A stretch of 16,187 bases of DNA from Thiothrix sp. Its GTDB lineage: Bacteria > Pseudomonadota > Gammaproteobacteria > Thiotrichales > Thiotrichaceae. Below, one piece after another: positions 1 to 9,300 of the stretch; within the stretch, counting starts at the first letter, position 1, and every line of letters starts with the position of its first letter. Location of the stretch: the NCBI GenBank assembly GCA_011375245.1, contig DRMA01000191.1, positions 1-16,187 on the forward strand, read 5' to 3'. Under the pieces are notes generated by a model, which saw nothing but the letters and a program-made list of their open reading frames with translations, was not told where the DNA came from and ran no database searches. Made by a program: the position numbers and the translations under genes.

Positions 1-145
1 AGAGCGTCAAACTAGGGAGGCATTCGACGGTGCTATGACTGAAACAACGTAGCCAATAAAGGCTGAGGCTAATCACCTATTTTGTCCGAAGACCTATCTC
101 GAATCTCACGACTCAAGCCCGCTCCTTTAGGGGCGGGTAGTTGAC
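1..145 (+). mobile_element. Right end of an IS200/IS605-family (TnpB-type) element, truncated by the window edge
   Basis: The last codons of a TnpB-like frame (stop at 50-52) are followed by about 90 nt of non-coding DNA. This ends in a strong hairpin: CCCGCTCC at 118-125, loop TTTA, GGGGCGGG at 130-137 (8 pairs, one wobble), then TAGTTGAC up to about 145. A short GC-rich subterminal hairpin a few bases inside the right end, downstream of tnpB, is the hallmark of IS200/IS605 elements, which transpose as single strands and have no terminal inverted repeats. A weaker stem (TAGCC/GGCTA, 50-71) lies just after the stop codon. The left end, any tnpA and most of tnpB lie outside the window. The exact right boundary near 145 is inferred. 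Confidence 0.6.
2..52 (+). CDS. C-terminal tail of a TnpB-like RNA-guided endonuclease/transposase accessory protein (partial)
   Basis: This frame is open from the left edge and reads ERQTREAFDGAMTETT before a TAG stop. A polar tail with a REAF-type motif close to the end resembles the variable, dispensable C-termini of TnpB proteins encoded by IS200/IS605 elements. The identification rests mainly on position: the frame stops about 65 nt before the hairpin that marks the element's right end. No RuvC or zinc-finger part is inside the window, so it cannot be told whether the protein is intact. TnpB proteins are RNA-guided nucleases that use an RNA made from the element's own right end. Confidence 0.5.
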   Translation, partial: ERQTREAFDGAMTETT

Positions 146-181
146 CGTTAGTGAGGGATGACATAATAGATCTCCATATTC

Positions 182-409
182 CTAAACGACGCTATCTGTC
201 CACTGTAGCTGCAACTTACGATGGTTGACAGCACAATCACGTAGATAGAGATTGATAAGTGTTTGGTAAGGAATGTTATTTTCCTTCGCTAAAGACTTAA
301 AGTAGGCAATAGACTCTGTATCAAGGCGTATAGTGACAGGTTGTTTTAAATATTTGGTGTAAGGGTTTTTTTTCCCCTTCATTTTAGAAAAATCGTAGTG
401 GTCTCTCAT
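182..409 (-). CDS. brnA: BrnA family antitoxin (ribbon-helix-helix, CopG-like)
   Basis: Predicted antitoxin of a type II toxin-antitoxin pair. BrnA binds and neutralises BrnT and represses the shared promoter. The 75-residue protein has the family layout: a basic N-terminus (DFSKMKGKKNPYTKYLK), the beta-strand QPVTIRLD that makes the DNA-binding ribbon, then two helices covering SIAYFKSLAKENNI and PYQTLINLYLRDCA, ending in HRKLQLQW. The ATG at 409 overlaps the brnT stop in an ATGA junction, and GGAG lies 9 nt upstream, so translation is probably coupled to brnT. A TTG five codons further upstream keeps the frame open but has no ribosome-binding site. The gene follows brnT, the usual order for this family. 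About 36 bp separate its stop from the TnpB element end. Confidence 0.87.
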   Translation of the reverse strand: MRDHYDFSKMKGKKNPYTKYLKQPVTIRLDTESIAYFKSLAKENNIPYQTLINLYLRDCAVNHRKLQLQWTDSVV

Positions 410-699
410 GTTCTTTTGCTCCAATAAGCATGTGTTTCATCGTTATCTGCTTTTCTAGCAGAAATAATTCTTATCACAGTTTCTTCTTCTCTATAGCAGT
501 GACAAACGATGAGTGTTTTTAATTTGAGGCTTGCGCCAAGTAAAATATAACGATCTTCATTTTCAGAGTGATCAGGGTCAAAAAACTGAATAGCATACTC
601 ATCATGAAAAGCAGTTTGTGCTTCTTCAAAAGAAACACCATGCTTTTTGATATTTACTGTTGCTTTTTTTTTATCCCACTCAAATTTCATTATTTTCAT
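406..699 (-). CDS. brnT: BrnT family toxin (RelE-like ribonuclease fold)
   Basis: A 97-residue protein matching the BrnT family, whose studied member in Brucella is a RelE-fold ribonuclease that halts translation. Family features are visible: the start KFEWDKKKA, the signature NIKKHGVSFEEA (residues about 16-27), FFDPDHSENEDRYILLG (about 39-55), and the C-terminal RIISARKAD with its conserved arginines. Length is normal and the frame is intact, so the toxin is probably functional. Two starts are possible: ATG at 699 (MKIMKFEWD) and ATG at 690 (MKFEWD, closer to the usual family N-terminus). Neither has a Shine-Dalgarno sequence. It overlaps brnA by 4 nt and begins 49 nt beyond the pbpC stop codon. 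Confidence 0.87.
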   Translation of the reverse strand: MKIMKFEWDKKKATVNIKKHGVSFEEAQTAFHDEYAIQFFDPDHSENEDRYILLGASLKLKTLIVCHCYREEETVIRIISARKADNDETHAYWSKRT

Positions 700-734
700 A
701 TGTACATTGTACTTATTGTTTTTTATTGGGTCAA
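699..734 (-). promoter_or_regulatory. Sigma-70-type promoter of brnT-brnA
   Basis: Read on the minus strand, TTGACC (734-729) is followed by a 17-nt spacer and TACAAT (711-706). That is 5 of 6 matches to the consensus in each box at the optimal spacing. Counting about 7 nt from the -10 box puts the transcription start at or next to the A of the ATG at 699, so the toxin mRNA may be leaderless or nearly so. The -35 box lies 14 nt beyond the pbpC stop, giving the toxin-antitoxin pair its own promoter in the short gap. Confidence 0.65.
702..712. promoter_or_regulatory. Palindromic candidate operator over the brnT -10 box
   Basis: GTACATTGTAC is a perfect 5+1+5 inverted repeat that covers the -10 hexamer. 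Ribbon-helix-helix antitoxins usually repress their own operon by binding short palindromes overlapping the promoter, so BrnA, or the BrnA-BrnT complex, is the natural candidate ligand. The binding assignment is inferred from position and family behaviour only. Confidence 0.5.
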
Positions 735-747
735 TTTACCTCATTGA

Positions 748-3138
748 TCACTTACTCAACACCTTAAACTCCTGCTCAACTTTATACCCATTCTCATCAA
801 CCAAGGTCAGCCGATGCTTTCCCGCCTTAATCGCCAAGGCTTGCTGATGAAATACGCGCGTTGTGCCAATATAATGCTGATCTAAATGCCAATAAATAAC
901 GGCATCGTGTTGCTGATGCAACGCATGAAAAACGGTTTTACTGGTTTTGCCGTCTAAATCCTTGGGAATATAAATCGACGTGCCTGCTTTGGGGTAAATC
1001 AATGAAATAGGCGAATGCGATTCTTTGCTACTTGTTTCTAAGGTGGCTAAACAATCCTGCCGAAACGGTGGCGGTTTTTGGTAATTCGCCTGATGTTGCT
1101 GATAATAAAAGGCTTGATCAGGTGGCAAAACAAACCATGATTGATGTTGAATATTGGCTATATTTTCACATTGATTATGGACTTGCCATTGACCTTGTGC
1201 ATCCAAATGCAAGCGATGATGATAAGGCGTGGTACGGTCAAAATGGCTGTCGCTGGGAACTAAATACGATTGTGATTCACATAGCTCATTGGCTAAAAAT
1301 CCATCATCTTTGCAAATAGCAAGGGTCTTCATTTGTTTTTCAGGACGTTTAAACCACGCATTGTTTGCTGTTTTAGGGAGATGATTAAACACATCAAATA
1401 AAATAGGTGCGGCAATGGTCGTTCCTGTTAGCCCTGCATGACCTTCACCGCTGGCATTTCCGACCCATACGCCCACCGTATAATGAGGTGTTGTGCCAAT
1501 TGCCCATGCGTCACGATGTCCAAAGCTTGTGCCTGTTTTCCATGCGATTTTGCGTGAGCTGCTGAATTTTTGCCAATAGCCTTCATTGCCAGGGCGGGTG
1601 ACTTCTAGTAGGGCTTGTAAGGTCATCCATGCGCTGGCAGGGCTTAGGCTTGCCGTTTTATACGCTTCGCTGGGAATAGTGCGTTGTGCTAAAACGGTGG
1701 GTTGTAACCAATATTTTTTGCGTTGCTTATAGTCTTGACTAGCACGATGAGCAAGGTTGGCGTACATGCCTGTTAGATCCCATAGTGTGCCTTCTGCTCC
1801 CCCCAAAATGAGTGCTAATCCATAATGGCGTGCTTGGCGATGCAAGGTAGACATGCCCATTTGCTGTAGTAAGGCTTGAAAACGATCCACACCATGTAGG
1901 CTTAACATATTTGCGGTAGGAATGTTTAATGAACGCGCCAATGCCTCTTTGGCACGAACCACGCCGCGAAATTTTCGATCATAATTTTTCGGTACGAGTC
2001 CAGGATAGCGAATGGGGACATCAGGAATCAGTGTTTCAGGCAAAATTTCACCTGCTTGAATCATTGTGGCAAATAAAAACGGCTTCAGTGTACTACCTGT
2101 GCTGCGTGGGCGCTGGATTAGATCAATGGCTTCGCCATGCTGTCCTGTTTGTTGATCGCTGCTATTGCCAATATAAGCACGGACTTTTAAGCTGTGATTC
2201 TCCATGACAATAATAGCAAGGTTATGAATACCTGCCATTTTGAAACGTTTTGCATAGCGTTGTGCGGTGTGTTTGGTTTTTTGTTGTAGTGATTTATCCA
2301 ACGTGGTGAAAAAACGATACGTGTGTGGATTGCGTGCGGTTAAGGTATCAAGCAAATGCGGTGCTAAATGGGGCAGGGCTTTGGGTTGTTGTGGCAAGGG
2401 TTCAGTGAGTGCAAGGGTGTAGTCGAGTTGGCTAATTGTGCCTTGTTGATGCAGTTTTTTTAGTACCTTGTCACGCTTGTTTTTCAGCTTATGCCGTTGT
2501 CGCCCAGGGTGAATCAGGGCAGGGCTATTGGGTAAAACGGCGAGTAGCGTGGCTTCTGCCCATGATAATTGTTCAGGACTACGCCCAAAATAACGCCATG
2601 AGGCGGCTTCTAAACCAACTACATTGCCACCAAACGGTGCATGGGCGGCATGGAAGGCGAGTATTTCATCTTTGCTATAGCGGGTTTCTAGTCGTAAGGT
2701 AATAAAGAGCTCAATGAGTTTTTGTTTGAAGGTGCGTGGTGGATTGTTTTGTGCCATGCGGATTACTTGCATGCTGAGTGTGCTGCCACCACTGACAATG
2801 TGTCCATGACTTAAGTTAAGCCATGTGGCACGAATAAGGGCTAAAAAGTCGATGCCGTGATGTTGGTAAAAACGTTTGTCTTCGTAGGCAACGAGTGCAG
2901 CGGTAAATTTTGGCGGGAGTTGGGCTTTGGGGGGGAAACGCCATTGTTCATCGTTGGCAATGTGTGCGCCGAGGAGTTTATTGTCTTTATCGACAATGAT
3001 CGTGGAGAGGTCTTGGGTGAATAAGGGATTAGGAAGGCAGTTTAAAAATAGGGGAATGAGAAGTAAGGAGGCTAATGTAAATAAGAGTGTGAAAATTTTT
3101 TTCCAATGTGATGTGACTTGCTTGGTTTTTTTGGGCAT
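748..3138 (-). CDS. pbpC: Penicillin-binding protein 1C (bifunctional glycosyltransferase/transpeptidase)
   Basis: Class A PBP of 796 residues (E. coli PbpC has 770), acting on the periplasmic side of the inner membrane to polymerise lipid II and cross-link peptidoglycan. Order of parts: basic N-terminus and signal anchor (about 15-34); GT51 glycosyltransferase domain (about 60-240) with the catalytic motif EDKRFYQHHG (E86) and GGSTLSMQVIR (117-127); transpeptidase domain (about 300-590) with S349-TL-K352, S403-L-N405 and K534-T-G-T; and a C-terminal BiPBP_C-type domain (about 709-796), which distinguishes PBP1C from PBP1A/1B. All catalytic residues are present. It lies 230 bp downstream of yfhM on the same strand, the usual partnership, but a palindromic repeat separates them. 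No clear Shine-Dalgarno sequence precedes the ATG. Confidence 0.95.
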   Translation of the reverse strand: MPKKTKQVTSHWKKIFTLLFTLASLLLIPLFLNCLPNPLFTQDLSTIIVDKDNKLLGAHIANDEQWRFPPKAQLPPKFTAALVAYEDKRFYQHHGIDFLALIRATWLNLSHGHIVSGGSTLSMQVIRMAQNNPPRTFKQKLIELFITLRLETRYSKDEILAFHAAHAPFGGNVVGLEAASWRYFGRSPEQLSWAEATLLAVLPNSPALIHPGRQRHKLKNKRDKVLKKLHQQGTISQLDYTLALTEPLPQQPKALPHLAPHLLDTLTARNPHTYRFFTTLDKSLQQKTKHTAQRYAKRFKMAGIHNLAIIVMENHSLKVRAYIGNSSDQQTGQHGEAIDLIQRPRSTGSTLKPFLFATMIQAGEILPETLIPDVPIRYPGLVPKNYDRKFRGVVRAKEALARSLNIPTANMLSLHGVDRFQALLQQMGMSTLHRQARHYGLALILGGAEGTLWDLTGMYANLAHRASQDYKQRKKYWLQPTVLAQRTIPSEAYKTASLSPASAWMTLQALLEVTRPGNEGYWQKFSSSRKIAWKTGTSFGHRDAWAIGTTPHYTVGVWVGNASGEGHAGLTGTTIAAPILFDVFNHLPKTANNAWFKRPEKQMKTLAICKDDGFLANELCESQSYLVPSDSHFDRTTPYHHRLHLDAQGQWQVHNQCENIANIQHQSWFVLPPDQAFYYQQHQANYQKPPPFRQDCLATLETSSKESHSPISLIYPKAGTSIYIPKDLDGKTSKTVFHALHQQHDAVIYWHLDQHYIGTTRVFHQQALAIKAGKHRLTLVDENGYKVEQEFKVLSK

Positions 3139-3158
3139 GGTTGAGGACGTGAGTTACT

Positions 3159-3343
3159 CTCGTTCCCATGCTTTGAGGCTGTGAAAGTATTCCACGTAGG
3201 TCGGGTTAGCGTAGCGTAACCCGACAGAATGTGACGATAAACAACTGATTTGTCGGGTTACGCTAAAGCTAACCCGACCTACATTAGTCATTTTTTTCGC
3301 AATTAAAATGATACTTTCACAACCTCTGGAGCGTGGGAACAAG
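3159..3343. repeat. Nested palindromic repeat (MITE-like or REP-like) between yfhM and pbpC
   Basis: Two sets of inverted repeats are nested. The outer arms are 3159-3190 and 3311-3343: both read CTYGTTCCCAYGCT and continue to TTGTGAAAGTAT or CTGTGAAAGTAT, with a few mismatches and one indel. The inner arms are 3196-3226 and 3251-3282: both read GTAGGTCGGGTTAGC then AGCGTAACCCGACA, near-perfect inverted copies that differ by one indel and one substitution. Each inner arm can also fold on itself (GTCGGGTTA/TAACCCGAC), so the region can form one long stem or two adjacent hairpins. A 62-codon frame across it on the minus strand is judged spurious. No clear target duplication is visible. Repeats with the GTCGGGTTA..TAACCCGAC core and the GTTCCCACGCT motif recur in many bacterial genomes. 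Confidence 0.75.
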
Positions 3344-3368
3344 ATGTTTTACTTTTACTGTCTATTAA

Positions 3369-6300
3369 TTAGCCTTTCCAATCCGTTGTCGATTGCTTAA
3401 TCCAACGTTCAAAGGTTTGGTTTTTATTGGTAAAGCGAATTTTTAGCCAATCACCTTCTTGCTCTAAAAGTGTCACCGTATCGCCTTTAATAACGTATAA
3501 CTTGGTTTTACTGCTTTCAACGGGGTCTTTATGAAACCATGCTTTTTTAGCCGTAATGGTCAGTGTGCTTGGTTGGTTAGGCTCGCTTACAGGGTTTTCT
3601 GCTTTAGGTTGAGGGGCTATTACTTGTTGTTGATCAACGACATCAATCCACTGTCCTTTGGTGCGTCCAATTAATGTTGTTTTATACATACTTTCGGCTG
3701 TAATCGCAGGAAGGTAATAGTGACCTTTATAAACAGGGTTAACCAAAATGGTAAATTCTTTGGTTTGTCCTTGCTTTAATGCCATATAGGCGTAAATACG
3801 ATCATCTCGTACATCTTTATACTCAACTTTTGAGTTGCTGTTTTGCGTGGTTTTTGTTTTGCTTTTGGGTGTTCCTTGATGCAAATTATAAGCAGGGTTA
3901 TGAATTTCCCAGCCTGTTGGTAACAGATAAGATAATGCAATATTAGTTAAATCCTGTTCACTGGTATTGGTCACACGAATATAAACCGCAATATCTTTTC
4001 CCGCTGCTAAGGTACTAATATCAGCGATATCAGTGGCTTTTTTGTTTTTGAGTGAATAGTAATTTACGTTTACTTGCAGACCTTTTTCGAGCGCTTGTTC
4101 ATCGCCCGCTTTAGGTGTGCCCTTGTTGATAAGTGTGGCAAATAATTTTCCTTTAGAATTATTTTTCACCATGAGCGTTTGTGAAACTTTAAATTTACCT
4201 AAAGCTTGCTGAGTAACATGGGTTTTGCTATTGATGATTGTTTCATTAGTGCCATTTAATGCATAGCTTGCTTGGAAGTGTGCGGCTTGACTGCCTAAAT
4301 AGCGTGATACTGCCATTAATGCCCATGCAATGCCGTGTGTGTTGTGGCTGTCTTTTGCTAATTCATCAGCAATACGTTTAACAAAAAGATCGGCATCTTG
4401 CTTTTTACCTAAGGTGTTAAGGGTTTCAAGCTGTAAGCCTAAGTCGCTTAGTGTGCTGCTAAAGGTTTCATTTTGCCGTTCATCGTCGGGTGTATCGCCT
4501 GCTCGTGTACCCGCATCGCCATTGGCGATCATGCCTTGTGTCAGTTGGGCTGCGGCTTCTTTTTGTCCTAGTTTCTGATAGGCGGCTGCGAGTAACCATT
4601 TGGCTTGTGTATTAAGCTGACTGGATTCACGCAGTCGATTCATTGCACCCATTTCAGGCTTGCCCGCTTCTGCGAGTACATAGAGGCGGTAGGCTTGTAT
4701 ATGCGAGTGGTGGTTACTTCCCGCTAACCAGTTTTGTGCTTGGCGGGCTTGTTGTTTAGTCCATTGGGTTAGTAAGCCAGCAGGGACAAGATAGCCTTTA
4801 TTTTTTGCTTCAATCAGGAAATGTCCTGCATAGATACTTGCCCAATGATTGATGTCATTGCCATTAGGCCAATAGGTAAAGTCACCCTCCGCATTCTGGA
4901 AACGACGCATTTTATCAATAGCGGATTCAATATGGTGTTGTACGGCATTATATTTTTCCTTATCTAAGGTCAGTAGAGCAGGTAGGTAAAGTTGTGGGAA
5001 GGCCGATGAGGTGGTTTGTTCTAAACAGCCGTGTGGATAGCGCAGCAAATAATCCATATGTTTTTCAAGATTCATTGCTGGAATGGAAGATAATTCTAAT
5101 AGGGCATGACTGGTATTGGGTAAACCATAAGCCTCAAGGTTGGTTTGCCATTGTTCACCTGCTTCTAATACCTTGTTGCTGATGCGTGCGGTCTCTTGAT
5201 TGGGTTGGCGTATGTCAATATAGACTTCAGCACTAGAACTGTGTACATCACTATTAGCGGTAAACGATAAGTGTGCTTTGCCTGTTTTGGAGCCTGTTTT
5301 TATACGTATATAGGCAAGTTTGTCGCCTGTTTTCTCAAAGGTGATATGGCTTGTGGCTTCACCAACAACCGTTATTTTGTCATCCGTAGTGACATTAAGC
5401 GTAACGGTTTTAATGTTTTCTTCGGTACTAAATAAGGTGATAGGAATGACCATTTCTTCGTTAGTACTGAGAACACGAGGCAGGCTGGCTTGCATAATCA
5501 GCGGTTGTTTGACGAAGATAGATTTCTCTGCTTGACCATAAGCCGTGCTATCACCTGCAACCAGCATCACACGTACTGCACCAATATAGGGGGCAAGTGT
5601 GACTTCATGTTGTTTGGTTTCGCCTGCTTTGAGTTGGAAAGGCCCTAAGAATTTAACCACGGGAGGGAAGCGCTTAGTGCGGCTGGCATCGTCGTCAATT
5701 TGTACATCGTCACCGCCACCAATGGCAAGTAGACGTTCTAGTTTTGCACCATATGCACCAATGACATCATCGAATAGGTCCCATGTTTGAATGCCTAATG
5801 CTTCACGACGATAGAATTGTCGATGTAAATCAGGTGTTTTAAAGCGGGTTAAGCCCAGTAGACCTTCATCAACAATGGCAAGGGTATAGCTCATGGCTTT
5901 ACCGTCGCTTTCTTTGACGGTGATGGTTTGTTTGCTTTGAGGTCGCCATTTATCACTCGCTTCTATGAGGGGTTTTAGATGCGTTTTAGGGTCTTTGACA
6001 CTAATTGGAATGATGCCATATAAGCGAATGGGGCGATCATTATTTTTGTCTTGATGCGGTTGTAAAAGGCTAATATTGATATAGGCGTTGGGTGACATTT
6101 TTTCAGTGATGGGGATTTTGATCTGTGTGCGTTCGGCGTTAAATTCAACCCATTCTTGTTGCAGAATATCACTGCCTGTTTCAACGGTGAGTAAGGCACG
6201 TCCGTTAGTAGCTTTGGGTAATTGCAATGTGGCTATTTCGCCCACGGTGTATTGTTTTTTGTCGGTGAATAATTGCAAACGACTGGCAGCACCACTGCCT

Positions 6301-9300
6301 TGCTCTTGGGCGCGTCCTGCCCAGCCTGGCCAATCAACATAAACCGTTTGTCCAGTACAGTGCTTGCCTGTTAGATCACAGGCACGAATAAGGTAGCGCC
6401 CCCAGTCAGGATAGTTAATCTGGAAATCCCATGTGCCTGTGCCGTTAATGGTGCTGACTATGGATTGTTGCAGTTTGCTTTTATGAGTCGCATCGGCGTA
6501 TTCGGTGAGTGAATCGGCTGATTTATCCCACCACCATTTCCAATCGACTTTGTAGAGGGTGACTTGTACTTGATCTAGTGATACAGGCTCGCCTTTGGCA
6601 CTGAGGCTGGCAATATTGAGCGTGTGTTTTTGATCGGTGAGTAGCATATTCCGTGTTGCATCGCCTTTGGGGATTTTAATGCCAACATAGTTACGGAAGT
6701 AGTGATAATCCATAAACTGTTTGCTAATACTAAATGCACCACCTTGTTCAAAGACGCGGGTGGTAAACCATGCGCTGAGCTTACCTGCGGGTAATGATTT
6801 GGGTTTGAAATTTTTATCAAAAGTAAGTTTGCCTTGCTCATCAAGCCGACCTTCAAGCAGTTTTTGATCAGAACTATCAAGTTCTCGTGCGGGATCATCA
6901 AAGTGGTAATCGCTAAACTGGGTGAATTGGGTCGTTTTCTCACGGAAGCGTACCGAAACATCTGCTTTTAAATTGCTTGCACTCGCACCATGTAGCCATT
7001 GGCTAAATAGGGTGGCGGTGGGTAAGGTTTTATAGCCATAGAGAGCGTCAGTAGTAAAATCAAGTTCGACTTTGAGACGATTGGGACGTACCGTTTCAAT
7101 GGTTAGGCTTTTGGAAAAGGTGCTACCGCCTAAATGTGCTTTGACCAGCCATTTGCCTGTGGGATCAGTTTCGGCGGTTTTAAGTGTGAAAGCATAGAAA
7201 CCGCCTATTGAGTTGTTGCTGGTAACGGTTTGTTTTAGTTTGTCTTCAGGATCAAATAATTGCAGGGTTACGGGGTGATTGGTGGGCAACGTTTTATTTT
7301 TATCTTGCACAACAAAAGTGAGGAAGATGTCATCGCCAGGTCGCCATACACCTCGTTCGCCATAAAGATAACCTTTTAAGCCATTTTGGATCTTTTCACC
7401 ACCGACATCAAAATGACTAATGCTGAGGGCTGTTTTGTTATTAAGTTTTAGGTAAGCAGTGTCCTTGCCTTTTTTAGCAATGAGTAAAAAGGGAATAGCA
7501 TTGAGTTTGATGGTGGCAAAGCCTTTACCATCGCTTTGTGCTTTTGCGAGTTCTTGACCTTGAAAGTTAAGAATACTCAGATCAACATTGGTGAGAGGCT
7601 CGGCTTGATCAAGGCTAGTGGTAATGATTTTTAAGGTGTTATGACCATCGCGTTTAGCCAGTAGACCGATATTGCTGGCAATAACGTTTTGGCTATCTTT
7701 GGTACGTTCATCTTGATACTCATAATAGGCGGAGCTACAGGGGTTATGACGGTATTTCCAACCAGAGTTGTAGTCATCTTCTTGCTCGTATTGTTCGATA
7801 CCATCCCAGCCACTGGCTTGGGTGAGATTATTATCTTCATGATTTTCTAGTACGGGAGCAGGGGAAGCGGGGGCTTGGGTTCCGCTTGGGCAATCGTGGG
7901 TGGAATACTGACGTTTTATGCTCACTTCAAGTCTGAAAAGTCCGTTAGGATGTGCCTTGACTAGTTCACTGGCATTAAATGAGTAGCGATTCCATTGGTT
8001 GGGGTTGGCGGGATTAATCGGGATTTTTTTATGCCATAAATAGCGTCCAACACGACCTAATTCGTCATCGCCTGAGAGAGAGTTAACCTGTAAAAATTGT
8101 CGGATATTATTCGGGTTAATTAAAAAAGCGGTAACATCAATAGCATTAACGCCAACAGCTTCAAAAGGAATTTCTAAGCTACCTTTGCTGTTATCGGGCA
8201 TGATTGAGCCAGTGCTAGTAAAGCGTACTGCAGGATTGGTTTTGCCAAATTCCACGGTGTATTCATGACGCTTGCTTAGGCTTTTATTATGTGTACTGCT
8301 AATGCCTTGGTTAATTGTAACGGTATATTTGCCGACAGCATCGTCTTTGAGATAGACCTTAAGGATATTGTTTTCAATGCTAATCGTTGTTTTTTGTTCT
8401 TTGTTATCGTCGTCATCATCATCGTTGCCATTCTTTTTGACTTGTATTAAACCTTTAAGATTTTGATAGGTATTTATTTCGTCAGAGAAGCTAATGCGAA
8501 TATAGGCCTTATCTTTGTTGTCTTTGATAATTTCAGTGGCGAGTATATTAAATACATGTAAGGCAGGGATGGTAATTTCTTGCTTGCCTTGGGTATTAAC
8601 ACCAATGGGTTTACCATCCCATGTTAGTTTGACATCTGTGGCAAATTTTTCTCGTGTAATGCCTTTGATAGTAAAATGATGTTTTTTACTATCAGCGCTA
8701 TGTATCCATGCTATTTTTAATGCCTTATCTTGGAGCGTTGCTTGGAGTGTTTTTTTGACTTGATCTGCTTGCAGATTGTCAGAGGCAAGTAATTCTCCTT
8801 CGATAGTCATGCTATTTGCATCATTAGGAGACTGGTTTAACCCAATAATTTTTACTTCGTATTCTAACGGAAGAATACTAAAACTGAAGGTAAAAGGTGG
8901 TGCGGTGGAGGATATCCCCGCGATATTGTTGGGTTGTAAAGTAGCGGTGTAACGTTGACCTGACGTGAAATTTGTTTCAGGTATAAAGATTATTTCACCT
9001 GTGCTTTCATAGATAGCATTGCCTTTTATAGTGGGTGATAAGGAGAGGATGCTATTAGCGTTTTTACCAATATTGCTTTTATCAATTGCATCTTGATTGA
9101 AAATAATTCGTATGGTTGCGTTGTTTGATACAACGCCTTGAGTATGTTGCGCAATAATGTTTCCCCATGCAGGGTTTTTTGACTCTGATGACTGGGAAAT
9201 TGTGGCTATATTTGTATTTGTTACTTGTGTCGCTTTTGTTTCTTCTTCACAACTAGCAAGAAAGCTTAAAGCGACAAAAAATAGTAGGATGCGTGTTATT

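Larger units (their letters stand above)
1..161 (+). ncRNA. Possible omega RNA (TnpB guide RNA), 3' part
   Basis: In characterised TnpB systems the guide RNA overlaps the 3' end of tnpB, runs through the right-end hairpin and ends with about 16 nt of flanking host DNA that act as the guide. The arrangement here is compatible: the tnpB stop is at 52, a weak stem lies at 50-71, a strong stem at 118-137, the conserved-looking TAGTTGAC runs to 145, and chromosomal sequence starts at about 146. The putative guide would be the bases from 146 to about 161. This is inferred by analogy with the family. The 5' end of the RNA cannot be placed. Confidence 0.3.

Noticed and set aside
3154..3342. 62-codon frame on the minus strand between yfhM and pbpC
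   Set aside because: It lies entirely within the nested palindromic repeat. Its sequence (VGLRYANPTY) is the translation of the palindrome arm, and such frames are a common annotation artefact.
6575..6961. 128-codon frame on the same strand as yfhM, in another frame
   Set aside because: The yfhM frame is intact through this stretch with conserved macroglobulin sequence, so this is neither a frameshift nor a separate gene.
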